Notes: generated from the letters alone by a model not told the origin. Numbered from the stretch's first letter, positions 34,185 through 43,312 are shown. The stretch: 64,000 nt of DNA from HGM04593 sp045589695 (GCA_045589695.1 JAZNPP010000056.1:5130-69129), one strand, 5' to 3'. Numbers and translations: made by a program.

Positions 34185-35483
34185 TCAATAAATACGTATC
34201 AGCAAAAGCCCGACAAGCAGCGCCACCGCTGTAGCCACAAGCCCCGGCATCATGAACGAATGGTTCAGTATCCACTTGCCGATACGTGTAGTGCCCGTGC
34301 GGTCAAAGTTAATGGCAGCGACAAGCGTAGGATAGTTAGGAATGAAGAAGTAGCCGTTCACCGCAGGGAAAAGAGCAATGAGCATCATTGGGTTTATGCC
34401 TAACGCCACTCCCAACGGAACAATGGCACGTACCGTCGCCGCTTGGCTGTAAAGAAGTATGGACATCACGAACAGCGCGCCGCCGAAAAGCCAGGGCATG
34501 TCGGTAACCACATGCTTTATGGACTCTGTAAGACCTGTTATATTGCCGTTTATGAAAGTATCGCCCATCCATGCGATACCGAAGATCGCCACCACCGCCT
34601 GCATTCCGGCAGAGAAGACACTGCCCTGAGCGGCCTTCGTTCCGCTCGTACGTGTCACAAGAAGAATGACGGCCGCAACGGCAAGCATGAGTATCTCTAT
34701 CAGCGACGGCATGTCAAGCAGTTTGCCGTCGAAAGATGGACGCAGTGAAGGCATTGAGCCGAACAGCACGATGAGCAGCGTCGCCGCAATGAAAAGCATT
34801 ACCGAAACACGCGCGTTGAAAACATTCTTCACATCCTTCAGTTCCGCATGCTTCACATCCATTTCGCCGGCATTCAGCCTTTTCAGGTATTCGGGATCTT
34901 CGACAAGTTCCTTGCCGACCCTCATTGACGCGAAGGCGCCGACAAGCACGCCTGCCAGAGTCGCCGGGATGCTGACTTTGAGAATGTCGAACAGAGTGAT
35001 GTCATACCCCGACAGCAGACCGAGCAGAGCGACTGTTGCCGCAGAAATAGGAGAAGCCGTAATAGCCTGCTGAGAAGCGATTACGGCAATGCCCAACGGT
35101 CTTTCGGGACGGATTTTCGTTTCCGTCGCCACCTCGGCTATCACGGGAAGCACCGAATAGGCCACATGCCCGGTGCCTGCAAGAAATGTGAATGTATAAG
35201 TCACCAAAGGAGCCAGAATTGTAACATATTGCGGATGTTTGCGCAAAATACGCTCGGCCACCTTCACCATGTAGTCAAGGCCGCCCGCCGCCTGCATGCA
35301 TGCCGCGGCGGATATTACCGCCGCAATCATCAGCATCACGTCTATCGGCGGCGCGGTAGGCTGAAGGCCGAACACGAATGTCAGCACAGCGACGCCTACG
35401 CCGCCCATGACGCCAAGACCGATACCTCCGAGCCTCGCTCCCAGAATAATGAACGTAAGAACAAATAGTAGTTGAATCAGCAT
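34185..35483 (-). CDS. Anaerobic C4-dicarboxylate transporter, DcuA/DcuB family
   Basis: A 432-residue polytopic membrane protein with the DcuA/B signature stretches GGIGLGVMGGVGVAVLTFVF, AACMQAAGGLDYMVKVAERI, AGTGHVAYSVLPVIAEVA and ASQQAITASPISAATVALL. These carriers exchange aspartate, fumarate or malate for succinate during anaerobic fumarate respiration. The neighbour asparaginase makes aspartate in the periplasm, so aspartate:succinate exchange is the likely job. DcuA and DcuB cannot be separated by eye. It lies 25 bases after the porin gene. Confidence 0.95.
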   Translation of the reverse strand: MLIQLLFVLTFIILGARLGGIGLGVMGGVGVAVLTFVFGLQPTAPPIDVMLMIAAVISAAACMQAAGGLDYMVKVAERILRKHPQYVTILAPLVTYTFTFLAGTGHVAYSVLPVIAEVATETKIRPERPLGIAVIASQQAITASPISAATVALLGLLSGYDITLFDILKVSIPATLAGVLVGAFASMRVGKELVEDPEYLKRLNAGEMDVKHAELKDVKNVFNARVSVMLFIAATLLIVLFGSMPSLRPSFDGKLLDMPSLIEILMLAVAAVILLVTRTSGTKAAQGSVFSAGMQAVVAIFGIAWMGDTFINGNITGLTESIKHVVTDMPWLFGGALFVMSILLYSQAATVRAIVPLGVALGINPMMLIALFPAVNGYFFIPNYPTLVAAINFDRTGTTRIGKWILNHSFMMPGLVATAVALLVGLLLIRIY

Positions 35484-35508
35484 AAGTTATAAGCCATTTG
35501 TCGCTCCG

Positions 35509-36660
35509 TCAAAAAACGGGCAGTTTGTATATAAAGCCCAATGATACCCTTTGCGTGCTATAGTTGTCGTTTCCGTAAAATTCAGCTCTTTCAGTAAACA
35601 TGTGCGTCTGCCCAATAAAAGCAAGGTAGAAGTGCAGGTTCGACTCCATAGGATAGAACTCTATTCCGCCCTGATAGCCCACCGACGTGCGGTAGTTGCC
35701 CTTTTTGAGCGTACCGTTATCCTTATATACCGATGCCGTCTCGAACATGCCTTGAGCGAAGAAATTCCACTTAGGCAAGAAGCGGTAGTTTACCTTTGCC
35801 ACGAATGAGTTATACATGGTGTTGAAAGTATTATGACCGGCGAAAGCGACCTGGCCGCCGCAGATGTTAGTAATGATGCCCTTGCGGTCGAGCTGCTCCG
35901 TAGAAGTCATGATATCGAAGTACATGTTGCATTTTTCGGAGAAATTGAATTGGTTGCCCAATGCGAAGTAGAACATATACTTGTCCTTAGCCTCATTCAT
36001 AACCGAAGCCGACCAACGTGTCTGATATATGCCCATTGTACCGTTCCAGTTTACAGAATATACAAGCGGAAGACGTGAAGCCTCAATGCCTCTGCCGTAT
36101 TCCGATTCCGTGCTGCCGTTAAGGCTGTTGAGCGCCTGGAACTGAAGCTGATGCTTCGGATTGATGTCATAGATAAGAGTCAAACCGGTCATAAAGTTGC
36201 TCATGTTCTCAATCATTTCGCTGTACTGGTATATCTCTATCGGGTTAAGGTCGTACTCAAAGCCGCCGTACGCAACGCCCTGCTTGCCGGCAAAGATTGA
36301 AAGATGCTTGTTGAACTTGACTCCTATAGCCGCATAATCGATAGACTTGGGCAAATTGTCTATCATGCCTCCGCCTTCGTTTCCGCGATTAAGACGCTGG
36401 CGCCAACGGTATGACAGCCAATCGGTAACCTGTCCCGTAGCCTCGATGCGGAACTGCTGCATATTGAACGCTCCCTGATTGAAGCCGGGAGCGCCGTAGT
36501 TGAACTTAGCGTCAAAACCCGCATGCATGTTCAGGTACAGGTTGAACCAATCCTGCTTCTTCTCCATTTTTGCCACACGCTCAAAGAGAGTCTTCTCGTT
36601 CTGCGCAGACAACGCTGTTACTATAAACGCCAAAAAGAGTGTCGAAAAAAACTTTTTCAT
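35509..36660 (-). CDS. Outer-membrane porin, OprP/OprO-like
   Basis: A 383-residue beta-barrel protein from the chosen start MKKFFSTLFLAFIVTALSAQ, a clean signal peptide with cleavage after SAQ region; an in-frame ATG eight codons upstream would give a less usual leader and overlap ansB. Alternating strands such as QQFRIEATGQVTDWLSYRWR and YRTSVGYQGGIEFYPMESNL and the terminal SLGFIYKLPVF (ends in Phe) mark an outer-membrane barrel of the phosphate-selective porin superfamily. Its place between asparaginase and Dcu suggests it admits amino acids or dicarboxylates rather than phosphate; that is inference. Confidence 0.85.
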   Translation of the reverse strand: MKKFFSTLFLAFIVTALSAQNEKTLFERVAKMEKKQDWFNLYLNMHAGFDAKFNYGAPGFNQGAFNMQQFRIEATGQVTDWLSYRWRQRLNRGNEGGGMIDNLPKSIDYAAIGVKFNKHLSIFAGKQGVAYGGFEYDLNPIEIYQYSEMIENMSNFMTGLTLIYDINPKHQLQFQALNSLNGSTESEYGRGIEASRLPLVYSVNWNGTMGIYQTRWSASVMNEAKDKYMFYFALGNQFNFSEKCNMYFDIMTSTEQLDRKGIITNICGGQVAFAGHNTFNTMYNSFVAKVNYRFLPKWNFFAQGMFETASVYKDNGTLKKGNYRTSVGYQGGIEFYPMESNLHFYLAFIGQTHMFTERAEFYGNDNYSTQRVSLGFIYKLPVF

Positions 36661-36673
36661 ATCCGTGTCTTGT

Positions 36674-37729
36674 TTAATATTCATTGAAATATTTCTGTAT
36701 AGCCTGCCAATCGTTTGTCTTCGTCAATGCCAGCATAAGCAGAATACGGGCTTTCTGCGGATTGAGTCCCCATGAAGCGACGAACTGGTACTTATTGTCA
36801 TCGACCTCCGCATCGAGAGTAGTCGCACCTGTAGGCACACGGCTTGAACGCACCACAATCACACCGGCCTTTCGCGCCTTTTCGAGTTCCGGAAAGACAT
36901 TCTTGTGAATATTGCCGTTTCCCACGCCGGCATAAACGATACCTTTATAACCCTTCTCGACCATCATGTTCACGACATCGCCTTCGACATTGGAGTAGCC
37001 GTACGCAATACCGACTTTCGGCAACGAGTATAGAGAACTTACATTGAAAAGAGGAGCGTGCAGAGGCTCAGCTGCCACCTTATAATGCACCTTGCCGTTG
37101 TGAACATAGCCTAAAGGACCGAAATTAGGTGACTGGAATGTCTCGACGCTTGTAGTATTCGTCTTTGTCACGTCGCGAGCGCCATACACCTTGTCGTTCA
37201 TGCACACCACCACTCCACGGCCTTTTGACTCAGGCGACGACGCCACAACGACCGCATTGAAAAGATTTGCAGGGCCGTCGGCTCCTATAGCAGTGGAAGG
37301 ACGCATTGCGCCGACAAGAACGACAGGTTTCTCATTTCCGAGAACAAGGCTGAGGAAGAATGCGGTCTCTTCCATCGTGTCCGTTCCGTGAGTAACCACA
37401 ATGCCATCTACGTCGGGTTGCGCAAGCAGCTCCTTTATCCTTTTAGCGAGAGTAAGCCACACGCTGTCGCTCATATCCTGAGAGCCTATGTTCACGACCT
37501 GCTCGCCCTGTACGTCGGCGATGTCGTTTATTACAGGCACCGCATCGAGCAGAGCGCCTATGGCGACCTGCCCTGCCGAGTATTGTGACTTAGTGGCCGA
37601 AGAGCCCGAACCGGCTATCGTTCCGCCTGTCGCAAGAATTCGCACATTAGGCTTCTGCTGGGCAAAAGCTACACCCGCTGACAGCAACAATATTGCCGCA
37701 AAGAGATAAAATCTTTTCATTTTTTTCAT
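36674..37729 (-). CDS. ansB: Periplasmic type II L-asparaginase
   Basis: A 351-residue exported amidohydrolase splitting asparagine to aspartate and ammonia. A signal peptide covers residues 1-23 (MKKMKRFYLFAAILLLSAGV, cut near AFA). The first catalytic motif is ATGGTIAG with nucleophile Thr37; the second is HGTDTMEET with Thr116 and Asp117. Export and full motif set indicate the high-affinity type II enzyme. The gene follows glsA by 83 bases and precedes the porin and Dcu genes, fitting a periplasmic asparagine-to-aspartate route that feeds the dicarboxylate carrier. Confidence 0.96.
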   Translation of the reverse strand: MKKMKRFYLFAAILLLSAGVAFAQQKPNVRILATGGTIAGSGSSATKSQYSAGQVAIGALLDAVPVINDIADVQGEQVVNIGSQDMSDSVWLTLAKRIKELLAQPDVDGIVVTHGTDTMEETAFFLSLVLGNEKPVVLVGAMRPSTAIGADGPANLFNAVVVASSPESKGRGVVVCMNDKVYGARDVTKTNTTSVETFQSPNFGPLGYVHNGKVHYKVAAEPLHAPLFNVSSLYSLPKVGIAYGYSNVEGDVVNMMVEKGYKGIVYAGVGNGNIHKNVFPELEKARKAGVIVVRSSRVPTGATTLDAEVDDNKYQFVASWGLNPQKARILLMLALTKTNDWQAIQKYFNEY

Positions 37730-37812
37730 AACTCAATATTTTTTATCATACATTTTACAAACACATGTGCGGGAGTTTTGTTGCCATACCATGCCGGAAG
37801 AGCCGCAGAGCG

Positions 37813-38730
37813 TCAGAATATCGACTCCATCGTTTCGGTTGTCAGCAGTTCAAGAGTCTTCATTCCCATTACGGAATTGCCCTTCGAGTTAAGACGAGGG
37901 CTCCACACCGCCACGGAATAGCGTCGAGGATAAACAGCCGCGATGCCGCCGCCAACGCCGCTCTTGCCCGGCAAACCGACAAGATAAGAGAATTCGCCCG
38001 CCTCATCATAGAATCCGCATGTCTGCATAACCGCATTTATGCGTTTTACTTGTGAAGATGTAAGAGAGATGCCCGAATAGCAGAATTTCTCATTATGGTT
38101 GGCGAACGCGAGGAACGCCCTCGCAAGCTCTTTGCAGTTCATCTCCAGCGAACACATCTTGAAGTAGAAAGCAAGCACCTCTTCCACATCGCACTCTATC
38201 TTTTTGTGATACTTCAGAAGATTGGCTATGGCCGCATTCAGATAGCCGTTCTTACGTTCCGAGCGTGCTACGTCAATATTATACCCTACAGTACCCGAGC
38301 CGCACAGCTCACGCACGAAAGAGAGAAAGTTCTCTTCGGGGTCGGCAAGCGATGTAAGCAGAACGTCGGCAAGCACAATGGCTCCGGCATTTATGAACGG
38401 ATTGCGAGGAAGACCATGCTCCGCCTCAAGCTGCACCAAAGAGTTGAACGCCGTCCCCGACGGCTCCTTGCCTACACGCTTCCAGAGCCCTTCGCCTTTG
38501 ATTGAAAGGCACATCGCAAGAGAAAAAACCTTTGAGATACTCTGCAACGAGAAACGCTCGCCGGCATCGCCCACAGAATATACGTGTCCGTCGATAGAAT
38601 TAAGGCATACCGCATATTTATCGGGACAGACATTCGCCAACGCCGGAATATAGTCGGCAAGCTTGCCTTGCCCGGCCAAAGGCCTTACGGCTTTGGATAT
38701 ATCTTCAAGAACAGCTTGATAGTTCATCAT
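37813..38730 (-). CDS. glsA: Glutaminase A
   Basis: A 305-residue serine-dependent, beta-lactamase-fold glutaminase hydrolysing glutamine to glutamate and ammonia in the cytoplasm. The SxxK catalytic pair is Ser64 and Lys67 (LQSISKVFSL); NPFINAGAIV, SERKNGYLNAAIANLLK and LPGKSGVGGGI are the other conserved segments. There is no signal peptide. It heads the five-gene minus-strand cluster. In enteric and Bacteroides species glutaminases contribute to acid tolerance through ammonia release, which suits the K+/H+ antiporter at the end of the cluster. Confidence 0.96.
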   Translation of the reverse strand: MMNYQAVLEDISKAVRPLAGQGKLADYIPALANVCPDKYAVCLNSIDGHVYSVGDAGERFSLQSISKVFSLAMCLSIKGEGLWKRVGKEPSGTAFNSLVQLEAEHGLPRNPFINAGAIVLADVLLTSLADPEENFLSFVRELCGSGTVGYNIDVARSERKNGYLNAAIANLLKYHKKIECDVEEVLAFYFKMCSLEMNCKELARAFLAFANHNEKFCYSGISLTSSQVKRINAVMQTCGFYDEAGEFSYLVGLPGKSGVGGGIAAVYPRRYSVAVWSPRLNSKGNSVMGMKTLELLTTETMESIF

Positions 38731-38756
38731 ATAATACTACGTTATACTATAACAAT

Positions 38757-38765
38757 GCGAAGATA
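38757..38765 (-). promoter_or_regulatory. -7 box for glsA
   Basis: TATCTTCGC on the minus strand, 27 bases before the glsA ATG. A -33 TTTG at the normal distance is not present (TTG occurs at only 14 bases), so an activator or a weak promoter is possible. Confidence 0.4.
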
Positions 38766-38826
38766 GTAAAATTTGTGAACAATATAAAATTAATAAAAAT
38801 TTTATAAGCGTATTGCTGACGCCACC

Positions 38827-38857
38827 TTGCAACAAAGGAATAAAACAGCTACATTTG
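38827..38857 (+). promoter_or_regulatory. Promoter of the TrmH-family gene
   Basis: TTG (38827-38829), a 20-base spacer and TACATTTG (38850-38857); the ATG lies 17 bases beyond the -7 box. Confidence 0.7.
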
Positions 38858-38873
38858 CCGTAATTTAAACGAA

Positions 38874-39674
38874 ATGCAGATAACAGAGATAACATCGCTC
38901 ACACAGCCCGGCGTGGAAATATTCAGCACGCTTACAGAAGCGCAGCTGCGCCGTGAGTATGAGCCTCAGCAGGGAATATTCATCGCGGAAAGCCCTAAGG
39001 TCATTCGTGTAGCCCTCAACGCAGGCTGCAGGCCTGTAGCCATGCTTTGCGAAAAAAGGCACATAGAGGGCGATGCCGCCGACATAATAGAGCGTTGCGG
39101 CGACATCGCCGTATACACAGGTGAACGCAGCCTGCTCGCATCGCTTACCGGATACACCCTCACTCGGGGAGTGCTTTGCGCCATGCAAAGGCCCGCAGAA
39201 CCGAGTATCGCCGAAGTCTGCCGTGACGCTAAACGCATTGTTGTAATTGACGGCGTTGTAGACACGACGAACATCGGCGCCATATTCCGCAGTGCGGCAG
39301 CGCTCGGCATTGATGCGGTATTGCTCACCCGCAACTCATGCGACCCTTTCAACCGCAGAGCGGTAAGAGTTTCAATGGGAACGGTTTTCCTTGTTCCCTG
39401 GACATGGATAGACGATGTTTCAGAGGTAAAGAAGCAAGGTTTCACGACTGCGGCGATGGCGCTCACCGACAAATCCGTTCCGCTTGACACGCCTGAACTG
39501 AAAACTATCGACAGGCTTGCTATTATAATGGGAACGGAGGGTGACGGCTTGCCCGAAGAGACAATATCGCAAGCCGACAGAGTTGTACGAATACCGATGT
39601 CGCGCGACGTCGATTCACTTAACGTGGCCGCGGCTGCCGCAGTCGCATTCTGGGAGCTGAGGAGCAGAGATTAG
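38874..39674 (+). CDS. TrmH/SpoU family RNA 2'-O-methyltransferase
   Basis: A 266-residue SPOUT methyltransferase. The N-terminal part (about 25-95) is the SpoU substrate-binding domain; the catalytic knot carries VVDTTNIGAIFRSAAALG (motif 1, Asn-Ile-Gly-Ala), IIMGTEGDGLP (motif 2) and IPMSRDVDSLNVAAAAAV (motif 3). It methylates a ribose 2'-OH in rRNA or tRNA; the site is not predictable. The gene has its own promoter and is followed by a separate promoter for the next gene. Confidence 0.93.
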   Translation: MQITEITSLTQPGVEIFSTLTEAQLRREYEPQQGIFIAESPKVIRVALNAGCRPVAMLCEKRHIEGDAADIIERCGDIAVYTGERSLLASLTGYTLTRGVLCAMQRPAEPSIAEVCRDAKRIVVIDGVVDTTNIGAIFRSAAALGIDAVLLTRNSCDPFNRRAVRVSMGTVFLVPWTWIDDVSEVKKQGFTTAAMALTDKSVPLDTPELKTIDRLAIIMGTEGDGLPEETISQADRVVRIPMSRDVDSLNVAAAAAVAFWELRSRD

Positions 39675-39686
39675 CGCCCGCGATCT

Positions 39687-39716
39687 TTTGTTTTGCATTA
39701 TTTTGAACTATCTTCG
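39687..39716 (+). promoter_or_regulatory. Promoter of the MurU-like gene
   Basis: TTTG (39687-39690), an 18-base spacer and TATCTTCG (39709-39716), 15 bases before the ATG. Confidence 0.6.
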
Positions 39717-39731
39717 TGAAAAATTAGAATT

Positions 39732-40535
39732 ATGAAAGCTATGATATTTGCGGCGGGGCTCGGCACTCGCCTAAAGCCCTTGACCGACACCCTTCCCAAA
39801 GCGCTTGTTCCTGTTTGCGGAAAGCCGCTTCTTGAACATGTGGCGCGCAAGCTGTTGGCTGCAGGGATAAATGACGTAGTCGTGAACATACACTATTTTG
39901 CCGACAAGATTGAACAATGGATAAATGAACAAGAGTGGATAGCCACTGGCGACAAAAGGCCTGCTGACGGCGAAATGCATATGGACATAAGCGACGAGCG
40001 TGCCCTGCTGCTTGAAACGGGAGGCGCCGTGCTTCATGCCCGCAAATACCTTGAGGGGTGCGGACGTTTCCTTATTCATAATGTAGATATCCTTTCGAAC
40101 TGCGACATCGAATGGTTTGAATCGCAGGTAAACGAAGACGCTATCGCCACGTTGCTTGTCAGCGAACGGTCTACTACCCGTTTCCTGCTCTTCGCCCCGG
40201 AGAGCATGCGTCTTGTCGGCTGGATGAACACCGACAGCGGAGATTACCACGTGACATCGCCCGAAATCTCTCCGGCCGACTGCCGCGCCTTAGCATTCTC
40301 AGGCATACATATTCTCAGTGACAAGGTACTCGAACTGATGCAGCGATATGTCGAGGAGAGAGGCCTGCCTGCTGATGAGACGGCCGGCACACGATTCCCG
40401 ATAATGAGCTTTTACATGTGGCTCGCCGCACGTTATCCTGTGTACGGCGTCGTTGCCAGTGACCTGGACTTCATAGATGTAGGCAAGTTGGACGCGCTAA
40501 AGCCTGCCGAAGAGTTCGTAAAGAGCGGGAAGTAA
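39732..40535 (+). CDS. MurU-like sugar-1-phosphate nucleotidyltransferase
   Basis: A 267-residue NTP_transferase enzyme. The start MKAMIFAAGLGTRLKPLTDT followed by LPKALVPVCGKPLLEH is the complete nucleotidyl-transfer signature, LLETGGAVLHARKYL the substrate loop, and HNVDILSNCDIEW the metal-binding acidic motif. It most resembles MurU/HddC-type uridylyl- or guanylyltransferases acting on MurNAc-1-phosphate or mannose/heptose-1-phosphate. MurU would suit peptidoglycan sugar salvage, but no kinase partner (AmgK) lies alongside, so the substrate is open. Confidence 0.88.
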   Translation: MKAMIFAAGLGTRLKPLTDTLPKALVPVCGKPLLEHVARKLLAAGINDVVVNIHYFADKIEQWINEQEWIATGDKRPADGEMHMDISDERALLLETGGAVLHARKYLEGCGRFLIHNVDILSNCDIEWFESQVNEDAIATLLVSERSTTRFLLFAPESMRLVGWMNTDSGDYHVTSPEISPADCRALAFSGIHILSDKVLELMQRYVEERGLPADETAGTRFPIMSFYMWLAARYPVYGVVASDLDFIDVGKLDALKPAEEFVKSGK

Positions 40536-40588
40536 CCATGATTAGCAATAAAAAACCACATAAAACAGAGGTATACGGAATTATTTGT

Positions 40589-40596
40589 TACCTTTG
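40589..40596 (+). promoter_or_regulatory. -7 box upstream of DUF4199 gene
   Basis: TACCTTTG, 27 bases before the ATG at 40623. No -33 TTTG is found at 17-23 bases. Confidence 0.4.
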
Positions 40597-40622
40597 TATC
40601 ATACAATAAATGACGAAAATAC

Positions 40623-41156
40623 ATGAGTAAAGCCAACAATAAAGAGTTCTACCAGAGAGCTATGTACTACGGCACATGGTTAGGCGCCGCATGGAGCGTA
40701 ATGTATCTGCTTCTGTTTGCAGGCACCGAGAACATGGCAGCGCTGATGATATGCATATCCCTGTTCTTCGCATCTCCGGTAATAGCCGTAATGTCGGCAA
40801 TAACATACCGCAAGAGGGAGTGTAACGACACGATGAGCTACATTCAGGCATGGATATTCATATTCTATATGTATATATGCGCAAGCATGCTTAGCGCTTT
40901 GGTTGCATTCATATACTTCAGGTTCTTTGACGGCGGCACGTTCTTCATGACATTGCAAGGCATGCTTGACGAGAGCATGAAATTGCCGGGAGCGGACGCC
41001 GTATTGGCCGAACAGCTGGCACAGACATCCAAGATTCTCGAACAGACGACATCCGCCGATTTTGTCTGGCAGCTGCTAAGCAACAATCTGACCAACACGA
41101 CCATAATTCCGTTCATTCTGGCTCTTTTCGCAAAGAAAAACCCTAAAACGGCATAA
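40623..41156 (+). CDS. DUF4199 family membrane protein
   Basis: A 177-residue protein with four hydrophobic segments (about 18-36, 40-60, 80-102 and 155-170) and a polar loop of about 45 residues before the last one. It resembles DUF4199, a Bacteroidota membrane family of unknown function that is often encoded directly before a polyprenol-type GT2 glycosyltransferase, as here with a 27-base gap. Partnership with that enzyme in lipid-linked sugar handling is plausible but unproven. Confidence 0.8.
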   Translation: MSKANNKEFYQRAMYYGTWLGAAWSVMYLLLFAGTENMAALMICISLFFASPVIAVMSAITYRKRECNDTMSYIQAWIFIFYMYICASMLSALVAFIYFRFFDGGTFFMTLQGMLDESMKLPGADAVLAEQLAQTSKILEQTTSADFVWQLLSNNLTNTTIIPFILALFAKKNPKTA

Positions 41157-41183
41157 CCCTGACATATAACAACAACATATACA

Positions 41184-42134
41184 ATGGACATTTCAGTTAT
41201 CATACCATTATATAATGAGGCCGATTCGCTTCCCGAACTGACAGCATGGATAGAGCGTGTAATGGAAGAGAACAAGTTCTCGTACGAGATAATATTCGTG
41301 AATGACGGCAGCACCGACAACTCTTGGGAAATAATCGAGGGACTGAAAAAGAAAAACGACAATATTCACGGAATAAAGTTCCGCCGCAACTACGGCAAGT
41401 CACCGGCACTCTACTGCGGTTTCGAGCGTGCCAAAGGCGAAGTGGTGATAACAATGGACGCAGACCTCCAGGACAGCCCTGACGAGATACGCCCGTTGTA
41501 CGACATGATAACAAAAGAGGGATACGACCTTGTGTCGGGCTACAAGAAGAAACGCTACGACCCGCTAAGCAAGACTATACCCACAAAGCTGTTCAACGCC
41601 ACCGCACGTAAGGTTTCGGGCATAAAGAACCTGCATGACTTCAACTGCGGACTCAAGGCATACCGCAACGAGGTTGTAAAAAACATAGAGGTATACGGCG
41701 ACATGCACCGATACATCCCCTACCTCGCGAAGAACGCCGGCTACGAGAAAATCGGCGAACGAGTGGTACAGCACCAGGCGCGCAAGTACGGCAAAAGCAA
41801 GTTCGGAATAAGCCGTTTCTTCCACGGCTACCTTGACCTCATGTCATTGTGGTTCCTGTCGAAGTTCAGTTATCGCCCGATGCACATTTTCGGTTTTTGG
41901 GGAACAATTATGTTCCTGCTCGGTTTCATCGCAGCAATCATTGTAGGCGGCACAAAACTATGGGCTCTGAGCCATTGTGAGCCGAGTCGCCTCGTGACAG
42001 ACTCGCCATACTTCTACATTTCGCTAACGCTGATGATTATGGGCACGCAGCTGTTCCTGACAGGCTTCATCGCAGAACTTGTAAGCCGTACGTCGCAGGA
42101 GCGCAACAGATATAACATTTCAAAGGAGATATGA
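41184..42134 (+). CDS. GT2 polyprenyl-phosphate glycosyltransferase (DPM/GtrB-like)
   Basis: A 316-residue enzyme with a GT-A catalytic domain (MDISVIIPLYNEADSL, VNDGSTDNS, and DxD at Asp92/Asp94 in MDADLQD) followed by two C-terminal transmembrane helices (about 237-262 and 275-300). This architecture is that of GtrB and dolichol-phosphate mannose synthase relatives, which move a sugar from an NDP-sugar onto undecaprenyl phosphate at the cytoplasmic face. The stop overlaps the start of the next lipoprotein gene as ATGA. Confidence 0.93.
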   Translation: MDISVIIPLYNEADSLPELTAWIERVMEENKFSYEIIFVNDGSTDNSWEIIEGLKKKNDNIHGIKFRRNYGKSPALYCGFERAKGEVVITMDADLQDSPDEIRPLYDMITKEGYDLVSGYKKKRYDPLSKTIPTKLFNATARKVSGIKNLHDFNCGLKAYRNEVVKNIEVYGDMHRYIPYLAKNAGYEKIGERVVQHQARKYGKSKFGISRFFHGYLDLMSLWFLSKFSYRPMHIFGFWGTIMFLLGFIAAIIVGGTKLWALSHCEPSRLVTDSPYFYISLTLMIMGTQLFLTGFIAELVSRTSQERNRYNISKEI

Positions 42135-42625
42135 CAAGCCGCATTGCCAAAAGAATAAGCCCGCTTATTGCCGCAATATGCATTGCCTTTTGCGGCTGCG
42201 ACGGAGGATACGACTGCAGCATCGAGAACACCGCATACAATAGAATCGGTTTCTACAATATCGACAGCAACAACCTTGAGAGCAAATATGAGTTCCCCGG
42301 GGTGCTGACAATATCCATGGTGATAAACGGCAGGGATTCCATTGTCGTAAACCGCATATACGGCACAAGCGACCTGAAATTGCCCGTGAGCTATGCCAAC
42401 GAGTGCGACACGCTGACTTTCAACTATGAGAACGGGGCTAAAGACACGCTTTTCGTCAAGCATGAGAACATCCCCTATTTTGTCTCCATGGAGTGCGGAA
42501 CCGCCATGTACCACAGAATTCTGAGCGTAGAACACACCGGTGCTTACATCGATTCTGCCGCTATTGTGAACGACTATATTGACTACGACTACGATGAGAA
42601 TATTAAGCTGTATCTTGTTCAGTAG
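42131..42625 (+). CDS. DUF6452-like lipoprotein
   Basis: A 164-residue small exported protein. The signal MTSRIAKRISPLIAAICIAF ends at a CGCDGG stretch with candidate lipid-acceptor cysteines. The mature part is beta-rich. It resembles the Bacteroidota DUF6452 family, which is regularly encoded before DUF6048, as here. It is coupled to the GT2 gene by a 4-base overlap and itself overlaps the next gene by 32 bases. Function unknown. Confidence 0.75.
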   Translation: MTSRIAKRISPLIAAICIAFCGCDGGYDCSIENTAYNRIGFYNIDSNNLESKYEFPGVLTISMVINGRDSIVVNRIYGTSDLKLPVSYANECDTLTFNYENGAKDTLFVKHENIPYFVSMECGTAMYHRILSVEHTGAYIDSAAIVNDYIDYDYDENIKLYLVQ

Positions 42626-43289
42626 CATTCTTCTGCTGACGCCCGCGGGACTTTCGGCGCAAGACAAGGAGGAGAAGGCTAAGAAAGAGAATGAATACAA
42701 GTTCTTCTCATTCAACGGCATGGGCGTCTCGGCCGACCTGTTCGGGCTTGTATATTCATTAATTGGCGAATACACGAGCGCAGAGGGCGCATTGGAATTC
42801 AACATAGGCAACAGGCTCTACCCCATCGCTGAGGTCGGATACGGATGGTGCAACCACACCGACGAGACAAGCGGCATACACTACAAAAGCGCGGCGCCAT
42901 ACTATAAGGTAGGAATAAACTACAACTTTTTCACAAAAAGAGAAAACCCTAACCCGAAACACTATATATACGGCCTGGCACGCTTCTGCTGGAGCGACTT
43001 CAAGTATGACCTTGACACTCCCGACATAACCGACCCCGTATGGGGCAACGCCGCATCGCTGCATCTTCGGGATGTAGAGGGAGCCAGCATGTGGGCCGAG
43101 GTCGGGGCAGGTATAAAAGTAAAGATAGCCAAAGGCTTTCACATGGGTTGGAGCATACGCTACAAGTTCCGAATTACCGAGAAGAACGGCCCCAATTCAA
43201 AGATTTGGTACATTCCCGGCTACGGAATAAACAAAAGCACATGCTTCGGCGGAACATACAGCCTTATTTACGATATACCGTTCAGGTAA
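42594..43289 (+). CDS. DUF6048-like outer-membrane beta-barrel protein
   Basis: A 231-residue exported protein from the ATG at 42594 (signal MRILSCILFSSILLLTPAGL, cut before QDKEEK). The mature part has eight or so amphipathic strands rich in Gly and aromatic residues (GALEFNIGNRLYPIAEVGYG, YYKVGINYNFF, WAEVGAGIKVKIAKGFHMGW) and ends SLIYDIPFR, suggesting a small barrel. It matches what I know of DUF6048. The start lies within the previous coding sequence, so translation is coupled. Confidence 0.8.
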   Translation: MRILSCILFSSILLLTPAGLSAQDKEEKAKKENEYKFFSFNGMGVSADLFGLVYSLIGEYTSAEGALEFNIGNRLYPIAEVGYGWCNHTDETSGIHYKSAAPYYKVGINYNFFTKRENPNPKHYIYGLARFCWSDFKYDLDTPDITDPVWGNAASLHLRDVEGASMWAEVGAGIKVKIAKGFHMGWSIRYKFRITEKNGPNSKIWYIPGYGINKSTCFGGTYSLIYDIPFR

Positions 43290-43312
43290 CGAGGAACGAT
43301 AAGCGATTAACG

